A stretch of 17,507 bases of DNA from DATKIY01 sp035543875 (GCA_035543875.1 DATKIY010000146.1:1-17507), one strand, 5' to 3'. Shown: positions 7,646 to 14,358, counted from the stretch's first letter. The notes: generated from the letters alone by a model not told the origin. Made by a program: numbers and translations.

Positions 7646-8413
7646 ATGGGGCAGGTGAGTCGAATCCCGGGGCGCCATACCTTCAGCGTCATTCAAGTAG
7701 TCGCAGGCTCAGCCGCTGCAGCAACCGCGGCACTCGCCGCGTCAGTGCTCGGTGTAGCAGGAACCGTGCTTGGTGCTGCGCTGGTCAGCGCGGCTATCAC
7801 AGTCCTGGCCGCCGTTTATGACCACTCAATGCGGCAGGCTCGCGAAAAGATGGTGCTGGCCAGGGCTTCGACGCTGGTCGGCGCGGACTCGGGCGTACCC
7901 GAGGTTTTGGATCACCCGTCCGATGTCGCCCATCGCGAGGAGGCCCAAGATCTTCGGGAACGCACGCTGATCATGGAACCGCTCCAGCTGGAGGATGAGT
8001 CGGGCTACCGATGGGGGCACGTCGCCGTCGCCGCGCTGCTCATTTTTGGGTTGGCCATGGCGGCCATCACGGCGGTCGAGATTCAAACGGGCCGCCCCAT
8101 TTCTTCGTTGTGGAGCTCCGACGATGTCCGGGGGACCAGCCTGGGTGGGACCCGCCAGGAGCCCATGCCTGGTCCAACCGTGACGCGCACTGTGACCGCT
8201 CAGCCCGCTGGCCGAGCTGCCCAACCGGCTGAACCTTCGCCTACTCCGCACGTCACCGTGACCATCAAGGCGGCACCAAGCCGGCCGACGCCCGGCGCCA
8301 CCGTGACCGTGTCAGGAACGCCGCGACCGGCCGCGACTGTGACGGTGACCGTCTCGCCAACGCCTAGCTCGCCAGGTCCGTCGCCAACTGGTTCGCGTCG
8401 CTCTAGTCACTAG
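7646..8413 (+). CDS. Uncharacterised membrane protein with Thr/Pro-rich extracytoplasmic tail
   Basis: I do not recognise a named family. The 255-residue protein begins with a short basic segment, then a 46-residue Ala/Val/Gly-rich hydrophobic stretch (13-58) long enough for two helices. It continues with a charged segment (59-122), a clear helix WGHVAVAALLIFGLAMAAITAVEI (123-146), and a tail of about 110 residues. The tail repeats TVTV-type units: PTVTRTVTAQ (177-186), HVTVTIKAA (202-210), ATVTVSGTP (218-226) and ATVTVTVSPTP (230-240). The likely topology is two helices in as a hairpin, then one helix placing the tail outside. I have seen similar N-termini (GVAGT.LGAAL..AVYDHS) in actinobacterial hypothetical proteins. 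ATG 7646 has GGAAG nine bases upstream; GTG 7655 is an alternative start. It lies between sepH (divergent) and an MFS gene (convergent, 11-base overlap). Confidence 0.75.
   Translation: MGQVSRIPGRHTFSVIQVVAGSAAAATAALAASVLGVAGTVLGAALVSAAITVLAAVYDHSMRQAREKMVLARASTLVGADSGVPEVLDHPSDVAHREEAQDLRERTLIMEPLQLEDESGYRWGHVAVAALLIFGLAMAAITAVEIQTGRPISSLWSSDDVRGTSLGGTRQEPMPGPTVTRTVTAQPAGRAAQPAEPSPTPHVTVTIKAAPSRPTPGATVTVSGTPRPAATVTVTVSPTPSSPGPSPTGSRRSSH
8176..8350 (+). repeat. Degenerate ACCGTGACC repeats encoding the TVTV tail
   Basis: Copies of CACCGTGACC occur at 8254-8263 and 8299-8308, with a two-mismatch copy at 8341-8350 and related sequence near 8176-8197. The spacings of 45 and 42 bases are both multiples of three, so the reading frame and the Thr-Val pattern are kept. 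This suggests in-frame duplication or selection for a Thr-rich stalk. Confidence 0.55.
8403..8413. repeat. 11-base palindrome containing both convergent stop codons
   Basis: CTAGT-C-ACTAG is a perfect inverted repeat around one base. Its left CTA is the TAG stop of the minus-strand MFS gene, and its right TAG ends the plus-strand membrane protein. The two coding regions therefore overlap tail-to-tail by exactly these 11 bases. Confidence 0.8.
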
Positions 8414-9599
8414 GTTTCGACAGCTCGGTCAACACGTTGCGTCCTGCAATCGCCGCCGCGCACGCCAAAATGGCGCTGATGACGCCTACCCAGTATCCGG
8501 CGCTCAGCCCCACATGATCGACCAACCATCCGCTCGACGGTGACCCCAGCGCGAAGCCGACGGCTAGAGCTGTGCTGGCCCACGTGAGCGCCTCGGTGAG
8601 GCGCGCTGGTGGTACCAGCCGCTCGACAAACGTGAATCCCGCGATAAGAGTTGGCGACACTGCCGCACCGGCGAAGAACAAAATCACCGCAGTGGTGAGC
8701 AAGTTCTGGCTAGCCAGAAGCGGTACCAACATTGCCGCCAACAAAACACACCCGACCAGCAGCTGCTTGTAAAGCGGTGGCGATCGTCGCAAACCGCCCA
8801 GGACAAAGCCGGTCACCATAGAACTGACCGACCAAATGGCGAGCACGATTCCGGCGGCTGGGATGTTTCCCGTCTCACGGGCGGTGGCAACAACGGTCAC
8901 CTCGATGCCGGCGAACAGCAAGCCGAGTGCGGCCATAACGACGAGGATCTCAGGCATGCCTGCGTAGAAGATGGCGAGTCGGCCCCGGTGACCGCCTTCG
9001 GTTCTTGCTGGAGGCTCGGTGCTGCGCTGCAAAATCAGCGCGTAGGTGCCACTGGCGCCGAGCGCGGCGGTTAGCCCAACTGCGGCCGCCGAACCGAATG
9101 TGGCGGCGGTAAACGCAGCTAGCGGTGGGCCGACAATGAAAACGAACTCATCAACCACTGACTCCCACGAGAACGCGGTTCGGAGTAGCTCCGAGCTCCC
9201 CAGTAGATAGGTCCACCGCGAACGCACGATGGACCCGATGACCGGCAAGGCAGCGCCGGCGACGGCTGCTGCTAAGAAGAACGCCCAAAGCGGAGCGTCA
9301 ACCGCAGAAAAGATCAGAATCGCGGTAACGGCAATCACGTTGATGGTGATCTGCGGCCCAATCACGCGTGATTGGCCAAACCGGTCGATGAGGAGTGCGA
9401 TGACGGGCGCCGTTCCAGCCCCGACGAGAATCCAGGTGGCGTCGACCGCTCCGGCGACAAAGTAGGAGTCGGTGATATCAACCATTAACAGCAGGAGCGC
9501 GAATCCACCCATTGCCAGCGGCAGCCGGGCAAAGAATCCTGCAATGGAGAACTGCCACCCGCCTTGCGTGCGTAGGAGCTGGAGGTAGGGGGTGGACAC
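8403..9599 (-). CDS. MFS transporter
   Basis: This 398-residue protein has about twelve hydrophobic segments and little else outside the membrane. The loop after helix 2 reads APVIALLIDRFGQSRV (64-79), a reduced MFS motif A with D72, R73 and G75. RSRWTYLLGSSELLRTAFSWESVVDEFVFIVGPPL in the first half, and FTFVERLVPPARLTEALTWASTALAVGFALGSPSSGWLVD near the end, are typical of a common actinobacterial MFS group. The substrate is unknown. It starts with GTG 9599 and lacks a Shine-Dalgarno; TAGCGT (minus strand, 9613-9608) ends eight bases upstream, so a leaderless transcript is possible. It is divergent from hemH across 99 bases. Its stop overlaps the stop of the unknown membrane protein. Confidence 0.87.
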   Translation of the reverse strand: MSTPYLQLLRTQGGWQFSIAGFFARLPLAMGGFALLLLMVDITDSYFVAGAVDATWILVGAGTAPVIALLIDRFGQSRVIGPQITINVIAVTAILIFSAVDAPLWAFFLAAAVAGAALPVIGSIVRSRWTYLLGSSELLRTAFSWESVVDEFVFIVGPPLAAFTAATFGSAAAVGLTAALGASGTYALILQRSTEPPARTEGGHRGRLAIFYAGMPEILVVMAALGLLFAGIEVTVVATARETGNIPAAGIVLAIWSVSSMVTGFVLGGLRRSPPLYKQLLVGCVLLAAMLVPLLASQNLLTTAVILFFAGAAVSPTLIAGFTFVERLVPPARLTEALTWASTALAVGFALGSPSSGWLVDHVGLSAGYWVGVISAILACAAAIAGRNVLTELSKPSD

Positions 9600-9607
9600 G
9601 AGAGGTC

Positions 9608-9613
9608 ACGCTA
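9608..9613 (-). promoter_or_regulatory. Possible -10 box (TAGCGT) for leaderless MFS gene
   Basis: On the minus strand TAGCGT fits TANNNT and ends eight bases before the GTG start at 9599. No ribosome binding site is present. The spacing is two bases longer than in the other leaderless candidates here. Confidence 0.35.
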
Positions 9614-9698
9614 GTGGGCGAGTCAGTCAGTTCACTGCCAGGATTGGGGCCGGGGGGCAGCGCTAACGAACGACGGCAAGCGCAAGAAGGGAAGTGAC

Positions 9699-10787
9699 GT
9701 GACTCGGTCGACGGACTTCGATGCGCTCCTGTTGGTGTCGTTCGGCGGCCCTGAGGGACCTGACGACGTACTCCCTTTTCTCGAAAACGTGACACGCGGC
9801 CGTGGCATACCAACCGAACGGCTCAAGCAAGTGGGCGAGCACTACTTCCAATTCGGCGGGGTAAGCCCTATCAACGCTCAGAACCGGCAGCTACGTGAGG
9901 AGCTGCACCGGGTGCTTTCTGAGCGCGATGTGGACCTTCCCGTGTATTGGGGTAACCGCAACTGGTCGCCATATCTTGCTGACGCCATTGGTCAAATGAG
10001 GCAGGACGGCGTAATGCGCGCGCTCGCCTTCTTTACGTCGGCCTACTCCTCGTACAGCAGCTGTCGGCAGTATCGCGAGAACTTGGCCGCGGCGCGTCGT
10101 GAGGTGGGTGCTGGAGCACCGGTGATCGAAAGGATCGGTCCGTACTTCAATCACGCCGGTTTCATCGAACCGTTCGTCGACAACACGTTGAGTGCGCTCG
10201 CGGAGTTGCCGGAGGAGTTACGTGGCCAGGCGCGTTTGGTGTTCACGACGCACTCAATTCCCATCGCGATGGCGGACGCCAGCGGGGTTGGTGAAGGGGC
10301 ATACGTCAAGCAACATCGGGCGGTCGCCGAGCTTGTTGCGGCTGCGGTCAACCAGCGTTCGGCGGTTGAGCATGAGTGGGACTTGGTCTTCCAGTCCCGA
10401 AGCGGGCCGCCGCAGGTGCCATGGCTAGAGCCTGACATCGACGACCACCTGGTTTCTGTCCTTGATGATGGAGCGGCAGCGATTGTCGTGATCCCGATCG
10501 GTTTTGTATCTGACCACATGGAAGTTGTGTGGGACCTCGATACCCAAGCAGCTGGTCGGGCTAAGGAGCTGGGGCTCTCGATGGTTCGCGCAAAGACGCC
10601 TGGATCCGACCCAAGGTTTGTCTCGATGGTTGTTGATCTCATTCAGGAGCGCCTGGACGGCACCGACGTTTCGGCACGCTCTCGGCTTGGTTCACTCGGG
10701 GCAGCTCCCGACCGATGTGCGGCGGGTTGTTGCGCTAATCCGCGGCTCGTCCTCGACGCCATCGGTGGGATGGACAACAACGAGTGA
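9699..10787 (+). CDS. hemH: Ferrochelatase (coproporphyrin ferrochelatase type)
   Basis: This enzyme inserts ferrous iron into a porphyrin near the end of haem synthesis. Actinobacteria are known to use the coproporphyrin-dependent route, so the substrate is probably coproporphyrin III (enzyme name CpfC). The 362-residue protein shows LLLVSFGGPEGPDDV (10-24), GNRNWSPYLADA (85-96), the metal-binding histidine H185 in FTTHSIP, and E275 in SDHMEVVWDLD. Cysteines C122, C340, C344 and C345 match the arrangement (one mid-protein, three near the end) of [2Fe-2S]-containing actinobacterial ferrochelatases. The residue aligning with the proximal tyrosine of Bacillus enzymes is Phe, as in mycobacteria. 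GTG 9699 is preceded by GGGAAG four bases upstream. An inositol-phosphatase-like gene follows after 28 bases. Confidence 0.94.
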   Translation: MTRSTDFDALLLVSFGGPEGPDDVLPFLENVTRGRGIPTERLKQVGEHYFQFGGVSPINAQNRQLREELHRVLSERDVDLPVYWGNRNWSPYLADAIGQMRQDGVMRALAFFTSAYSSYSSCRQYRENLAAARREVGAGAPVIERIGPYFNHAGFIEPFVDNTLSALAELPEELRGQARLVFTTHSIPIAMADASGVGEGAYVKQHRAVAELVAAAVNQRSAVEHEWDLVFQSRSGPPQVPWLEPDIDDHLVSVLDDGAAAIVVIPIGFVSDHMEVVWDLDTQAAGRAKELGLSMVRAKTPGSDPRFVSMVVDLIQERLDGTDVSARSRLGSLGAAPDRCAAGCCANPRLVLDAIGGMDNNE

Positions 10788-10803
10788 GTCACCGACAACC
10801 GGT

Positions 10804-10809
10804 TACTGT
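10804..10809 (+). promoter_or_regulatory. Leaderless -10 box (TACTGT) of the inositol-phosphatase gene
   Basis: TACTGT occupies positions -12 to -7 relative to GTG 10816, the geometry for transcription starting at the start codon. No Shine-Dalgarno precedes the GTG. A promoter here would give the phosphatase/SDR pair expression independent of hemH. No good -35 is visible. Confidence 0.55.
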
Positions 10810-10815
10810 CGCAAC

Positions 10816-11622
10816 GTGACAACACCTTCGGCCGCCGATGACACAGGTCCGGAGGCCCTGCGACTTCTGTGTCTGGATGCGGCCCGTCAAGCTGGCGAGT
10901 TGCTGCAGCAGATGCGGCGAGCTGGCGACGTCGATGTGACGGCCACCAAGACGACGGCCACGGACATCGTCACGAATGCGGACAGTGCGGCTGAGCATCT
11001 GCTTCGGTCCATACTGCTTGGCGCTCGAGCCGGGGATGCCTGGCTCGGCGAGGAGACCGGAAGTTCCACTGGTCAGGCGCGTGATGGGCAAGTGCGGTGG
11101 ATCGTTGATCCAATCGATGGCACGGTCAACTACCTGTTCGGTTTGCCGGGATGGGCCGTCAGTGTCGCTGCTGAGTTGGCAGGGGAGGTGGTCGCTGGCG
11201 CAGTGGTTATTCCAACACTGCGCGAGGAGTTCAGTGCGGCGCATCACGGCGTCGCCAGATGCAACGATGAACCGCTCACGGCCTCCTCGGGCGACCGGCT
11301 CGAGCAGGCGCTCGTTGCGACGGGATTCTCGTACGACGCAAATGTCCGTCGGCGGCAGGGACAAGTTGTCGCACATCTGCTGCCCTTGGTTCGAGACATT
11401 CGGCGGCTGGGGGCTGCTTCGGTAGATCTGTGTTCGGTTGCCGCTGGCAGGGTTGACGCCTACTACGAAACCGGATTGCAGCCGTGGGACCGGGCGGCCG
11501 GTGCTCTGATCGCACGCCGAGCAGGTGCAACTGTCACGGAATCTGCCAGGGGTGATGTCGTCGCCGCGGGTCCCAAACTGTTTGAGGTTTTCACTAGGAC
11601 ACTTCGTGAGGCTGGTGCATGA
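10816..11622 (+). CDS. suhB: Inositol monophosphatase family protein (SuhB/IMPase-like)
   Basis: This is a 268-residue Mg2+-dependent, Li+-sensitive-type phosphatase fold. Metal-binding residues visible are E79 (LGEE), D98, I100 and D101 in WIVDPIDGTVNYLFG, and D225 in the second motif GLQPWDRAAGALIARRAGA. The likely reaction is hydrolysis of inositol-1-phosphate or a related sugar phosphate; paralogues in actinobacteria act on histidinol phosphate or fructose bisphosphate, so the substrate is not certain. Upstream in-frame sequence as far as 10504 overlaps hemH and is not conserved. GTG 10816 fits the family N-terminus and has a leaderless -10 box. The stop overlaps the next start as ATGA. 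The equivalent gene near dut in M. tuberculosis is suhB (Rv2701c). Confidence 0.88.
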   Translation: MTTPSAADDTGPEALRLLCLDAARQAGELLQQMRRAGDVDVTATKTTATDIVTNADSAAEHLLRSILLGARAGDAWLGEETGSSTGQARDGQVRWIVDPIDGTVNYLFGLPGWAVSVAAELAGEVVAGAVVIPTLREEFSAAHHGVARCNDEPLTASSGDRLEQALVATGFSYDANVRRRQGQVVAHLLPLVRDIRRLGAASVDLCSVAAGRVDAYYETGLQPWDRAAGALIARRAGATVTESARGDVVAAGPKLFEVFTRTLREAGA

Positions 11623-12461
11623 CGACCGGTCGGGTTGCGCTCGTCACTGGAGCGTCGTCGGGAATCGGGAAAGCTACTGCCGTTGCTTTGCAACAAGCAG
11701 GGTTCAGTGTCTACGCCACCGCTCGCTCGTCGGACGACCTCAAACAACTCGAGCAGTTGACACTTCACGCGGTTGAGCTCGATGTCACTGACGATCGGCA
11801 AGCAACCAGCAGAATTCGCGAGATTGAAAAGTCGCACGGACACATCGATGTCTTGGTCAACAATGCCGGCTATTCACTGCAGCAACCGATTGAGACCGCC
11901 GAGCCGGCCGCAGTTCGGCGACAGTTCGAAACCAACGTATTTGCGCCAGCTCGACTTTCGCAGCTGGTGCTGCCAGCGATGCGCAGCCATGGCAACGGAC
12001 GCATCATCAACGTTGGGTCCATGGGCGGTCGGTTCACACTGCCAGGAGGGGGCTACTACCACGCGACGAAGCATGCCCTGGAGGCGATCAGCGATGCACT
12101 TCGGCTCGAGGTCGCGTCGTTCGGCGTCAAGGTCATCTTGATCCAACCTGGACCCGTTCAGTCCGAGTTCGGTCGTGCCGCTGTCGACTCCATGACCGAC
12201 GAGGGGGCATCGGATGGGCCTTACGCGCCGTTCATGCGTGAGCTGCAACGGGCGATGGAAGGTTCGTATGACGGTTTGGCCGGTCGGTTCGACGCCACCG
12301 CAGGTGATGTGGCTCGGGTCATTGTCAGAGCTGCGACGACTGCGCATCCCCGCCCTCGATACGCGGTCGGTGCGACGGCTCGGATGTTGATCACGGGGCG
12401 GCGCCTGCTCCCCGACCAGCTGTGGGACGCGGCCGTTCGACGCATCTGGCCGACTCCATAG
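11619..12461 (+). CDS. Short-chain dehydrogenase/reductase (SDR)
   Basis: This 280-residue classical SDR is an NAD(P)-dependent oxidoreductase. It shows the Rossmann glycine motif TGASSGIG (10-17), the adenine-ring aspartate in LDVTD (54-58), NNAG (81-84), the catalytic serine S134 (in NVGSMGG), and the YxxxK pair Y147 and K151. Arg36 after the second strand (ATARS) suggests NADP(H) preference, by analogy. The IQPGPVQSEFG segment follows as expected. The substrate is unknown; the fit is to the ketoreductase/oxidoreductase group often annotated only as SDR family. The ATG overlaps the preceding stop (ATGA), so translation is coupled to the phosphatase. It converges on the gamma-carbonic-anhydrase-like gene with a 28-base gap and no clear terminator. 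Confidence 0.9.
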   Translation: MTTGRVALVTGASSGIGKATAVALQQAGFSVYATARSSDDLKQLEQLTLHAVELDVTDDRQATSRIREIEKSHGHIDVLVNNAGYSLQQPIETAEPAAVRRQFETNVFAPARLSQLVLPAMRSHGNGRIINVGSMGGRFTLPGGGYYHATKHALEAISDALRLEVASFGVKVILIQPGPVQSEFGRAAVDSMTDEGASDGPYAPFMRELQRAMEGSYDGLAGRFDATAGDVARVIVRAATTAHPRPRYAVGATARMLITGRRLLPDQLWDAAVRRIWPTP

Positions 12462-12489
12462 CGTGAGGTGGTCTCATCCAACGATCGAG

Positions 12490-13008
12490 TTAGTCCAGGC
12501 GGCGCAGCTGTGCGCGGTAGCGGTGGCCGTTGGCCACGTAGAGGGCAACGGTCTCCGCGAACGCGCCCACCGGTACGGCGTCAACTCGCAGCTTGGCCGG
12601 CACTCCCAAGGCCATGGCATGCGACGGCACTTGCATATCGTTGGGGACGACCGCCCCAGCTCCTACGAGTGCGCCTGATCGAACGTGGGCTCGGTGCAGC
12701 ACGATCGACCCACTCCCCACTAAACAGTGATCGTCGACGGTGCACCCCTCAAGATGCGCCAGGTGTCCGACCACGCAGTCGTTGCCAATGCCGGTCGCCC
12801 AGTTGGAAGTGGCGTGAATGATCGCGCCATCCTGGACTGAGGTTCGCGCCCCCACCTCAATTCGTCCGTAGTCGCCGCGCAGGACCGCACCTGGCCAGAT
12901 CGTGGCCTCCGAGCCCAGTGCGACGTCGCCAATGACCACGGCATCCGGGTGCACGAAGGCATCCGGATGCACCTGCGGATGGTGTTCGCCCAGGGCGTAC
13001 AGAGCCAT
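12490..13008 (-). CDS. Gamma-carbonic anhydrase family protein (left-handed beta-helix)
   Basis: The 172-residue protein is built from hexapeptide repeats (from HPDAFVHPDAVVIGDVALGSEATIWPGAVLRGD onward) and should form a trimeric left-handed beta-helix. The family zinc site is recognisable from H65 (AIIHAT) and H82/H85 (VVGHLAHLEG), along with R44-D46 (RGD) and Q59. In the methanogen enzyme Cam the last two ligands are five positions apart, whereas here they are three apart, so hydration of CO2 is not assured; many such proteins are inactive or act on other substrates. I start at MALYALGEHHPQVHP because it matches the family N-terminus and has AAAGGCGG upstream. Upstream in-frame ATGs at 13071 and 13146 would add low-complexity, unconserved sequence. 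Confidence 0.86.
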   Translation of the reverse strand: MALYALGEHHPQVHPDAFVHPDAVVIGDVALGSEATIWPGAVLRGDYGRIEVGARTSVQDGAIIHATSNWATGIGNDCVVGHLAHLEGCTVDDHCLVGSGSIVLHRAHVRSGALVGAGAVVPNDMQVPSHAMALGVPAKLRVDAVPVGAFAETVALYVANGHRYRAQLRRLD

Positions 13009-13167
13009 CGGGGCCGCCTTTCTGGGTGGTTCGAGTTTCGATGGGGTTTCGTTGGGGTTCGTTCGGCTCATTGTGTGGGGGATCGGCCCGAAAATAGGGT
13101 CGAAATGGCTGAATTCGTGCTCGCGACGCGCCGATAAGCCCCCCAACGCGACGTGGCGGTCGCGCTA

Positions 13168-13197
13168 GGGCACAATCTGCCACCCGGACGGGCACAA
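13168..13197 (+). repeat. GGGCACAA direct repeat, 22-base period
   Basis: GGGCACAA occurs at 13168-13175 and 13190-13197, 22 bases apart (about two helical turns), in the 273-base divergent region 13009-13281. The first copy runs into CACAAT, the most -10-like hexamer on the plus strand ahead of DUF4193. It may be a regulator site or chance. Confidence 0.35.
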
Positions 13198-13227
13198 AAC
13201 GTGGCCGCCCTGCGTTACACCGGCGAA

Positions 13228-13240
13228 CCGGGTTACCCGG
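13228..13240. repeat. Perfect palindrome CCGGGT-T-ACCCGG in the DUF4193 leader
   Basis: Two perfect 6-base arms surround a single T, about 42 bases upstream of the DUF4193 start. The compact symmetry is typical of an operator for a dimeric repressor. It could also form a small hairpin in the leader RNA, although a one-base loop would open in RNA. Confidence 0.5.
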
Positions 13241-13254
13241 CGTCCCCGACGCTC

Positions 13255-13274
13255 GGATCCTCTAGGAGGGGTCC
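13255..13274 (+). promoter_or_regulatory. Ribosome binding site inside a short hairpin before DUF4193
   Basis: The left arm (13255-13262) pairs with the right arm (13266-13274) through eight pairs with one bulged G and a TAG loop. The strong Shine-Dalgarno AGGAGGGG (13264-13271) lies in the loop and right arm. ATG 13282 follows 10-12 bases later. The hairpin could limit ribosome access, but the stem is short and this is inference. Confidence 0.4.
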
Positions 13275-13281
13275 TGCACCC

Positions 13282-13578
13282 ATGGCGACCGACTACGACA
13301 CCCCCCGTAAGACCGACGACGAACTCAACGAGGACAGCCTCGAGGAGTTGAAAGCTCGGCGTGCCGACCTGGCTGCGTCTACCGTCGACGTCGACGAGAC
13401 GGAGTTGGCCGAGTCCCACGAGCTCCCTGGCGCAGACTTGTCCAACGAGGAACTAACCGTTCGAGTGGTCCCGAAACAAGACGACGAGTTCACCTGCTCC
13501 CGTTGCTTCCTGGTCCACCACCGCAGTCAGCTGGCCAAGACCGTCAAAGGGCAGTTCGTCTGTAAAGACTGTTCCTAA
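13282..13578 (+). CDS. DUF4193 family zinc-ribbon-like protein
   Basis: The 98-residue acidic protein matches the actinobacterial DUF4193 family: an N-terminal MATDYDTPRKTDDELNEDSLEELKARR, an acidic middle, and a C-terminal zinc-ribbon-like module with C72-x2-C75 (FTCSRCFLVHHRSQLA) and C94-x2-C97 (FVCKDC), ending one residue later. A role in nucleic-acid or protein binding is plausible from the zinc module, but the function is not known to me. The M. tuberculosis counterpart is Rv2699c, also beside dut and DUF3093. ATG 13282 is fixed by the strong AGGAGG upstream; the frame extends upstream as far as 13153 but that part is not family-like. It ends 6 bases before the convergent DUF4235 stop. 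Confidence 0.92.
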   Translation: MATDYDTPRKTDDELNEDSLEELKARRADLAASTVDVDETELAESHELPGADLSNEELTVRVVPKQDDEFTCSRCFLVHHRSQLAKTVKGQFVCKDCS

Positions 13579-13584
13579 CTGGCA

Positions 13585-13818
13585 CTAGAGCCTGGCCTTT
13601 GCTTTCCGGGTGGCCCAGGTCCTCGCCGCGGCGACGGTTGCGGCGCTGACCGCTACAAACACGACTACCTCGGCGAGTGAAGAGTCATCGTCCTTGGTTG
13701 GTTCGGTACCGCGTACTGCCCGCCAAGTGAGTGCAACCGCTTGCTGCGCCGCGGCGCCGGCCACGAGTGCGGCCACGGTGATCATGAGTTTGTTGCCGCT
13801 ATTGGCTTTGTCGGACAT
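13585..13818 (-). CDS. DUF4235 family small membrane protein
   Basis: The 77-residue protein has two hydrophobic segments (about 11-31 and 49-67) joined by an acidic loop TEPTKDDDSS, and a basic end RKAKARL. It matches the layout of actinobacterial DUF4235 proteins (WRAVRGTEPP motif at 32-40). The function is unknown. I choose the ATG at 13818 (MSDKAN) because GGAGAG lies four bases upstream; an ATG at 13839 would add seven residues and has no ribosome binding site. It overlaps the end of the DUF3093 gene by 20 bases in another frame, so the two membrane proteins are almost certainly one transcript. Confidence 0.83.
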   Translation of the reverse strand: MSDKANSGNKLMITVAALVAGAAAQQAVALTWRAVRGTEPTKDDDSSLAEVVVFVAVSAATVAAARTWATRKAKARL

Positions 13819-14320
13819 CAGGCTCTCCAGGCTCAGCATTGGTCATGGTGTCAACTGACTGAAATCCTTGCACGTCGCCGGCTGTGGCGCGGTTGATGGC
13901 GGCAGCCAGTGCATCGGGCTGGCGCGTCGATACGTACCAGTACGGAGTGGGATCGCGCGGGTCGTCGATCTCCACCCTGATCGCGGTCGAGACCCAACCC
14001 CGAACGAGTGAATAAGCGCGGCCATCGGCTTCCACGCCGCGAAGTCGCTTCGATGCCGGCCGATCGAGCGGCTGCGCCTTGCCAAGAAACTTCGTCTCGA
14101 TGCTGGCACGTCCGGCCCGCAGCCGCTGCTTCGTGACCGACACCTCGGCGGCGGCTTGCACCAGCGCGATGGCGACGGCTATGCCAGTTCCTACTCCCAC
14201 TGCCCAGCCCACGGCGGTGTTGGTGGCATATCCGTAGGCGATTCCGAGTGCCAATGGCCAGGACTCTGCAGCTGGCCAGGCCCACCATGGCACCCAGAGC
14301 CTTTCGCGGTAGTCGGTCAT
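13799..14320 (-). CDS. DUF3093 family membrane protein
   Basis: The 173-residue protein begins YRERLWVPWWAWPAAESW, the characteristic DUF3093 opening. Two transmembrane helices follow (about 22-38 and 40-57), then a soluble domain with SIETKFLGKAQPLD (73-86) and IRVEIDDPRDPTPYWYVSTRQPDALAAAI (114-142), both typical of the family. It resembles a PH-like membrane-anchored domain, but no function is established. The counterpart in M. tuberculosis is Rv2698, next to dut, as here. The ATG has GCGAGG eight bases upstream. It is divergent from the thioesterase gene across only 50 bases. Confidence 0.9.
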   Translation of the reverse strand: MTDYRERLWVPWWAWPAAESWPLALGIAYGYATNTAVGWAVGVGTGIAVAIALVQAAAEVSVTKQRLRAGRASIETKFLGKAQPLDRPASKRLRGVEADGRAYSLVRGWVSTAIRVEIDDPRDPTPYWYVSTRQPDALAAAINRATAGDVQGFQSVDTMTNAEPGEPDVRQSQ

Positions 14321-14358
14321 TTGATCAGCCTCGCATCAATGGAACGGGTATTGGTGGG

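Noticed and set aside
7579..7821. Plus-strand 80-codon open frame overlapping the start of the unknown membrane protein
   Set aside because: It overlaps a better frame with hydrophobic segments; the product is Arg/Ser/Cys-rich with no domain.
10504..10815. Upstream extension of the inositol-phosphatase frame into hemH
   Set aside because: It lies inside the conserved ferrochelatase in another frame, and GTG 10816 has a well-placed promoter.
13009..13146. N-terminal extension of the gamma-carbonic-anhydrase-like gene to ATG 13146 or 13071
   Set aside because: The added residues are low-complexity and not family-like; MALYALGEHH matches the normal N-terminus with a ribosome binding site.
13153..13281. 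Upstream extension of the DUF4193 frame
   Set aside because: A strong Shine-Dalgarno directs ATG 13282 and the extra residues are not conserved in the family.
13588..13616. Imperfect CCTGGCC/GGCCCAGG hairpin as terminator after DUF4193
   Set aside because: It lies within the DUF4235 coding end, has a bulge and a long loop, and lacks a T tract.
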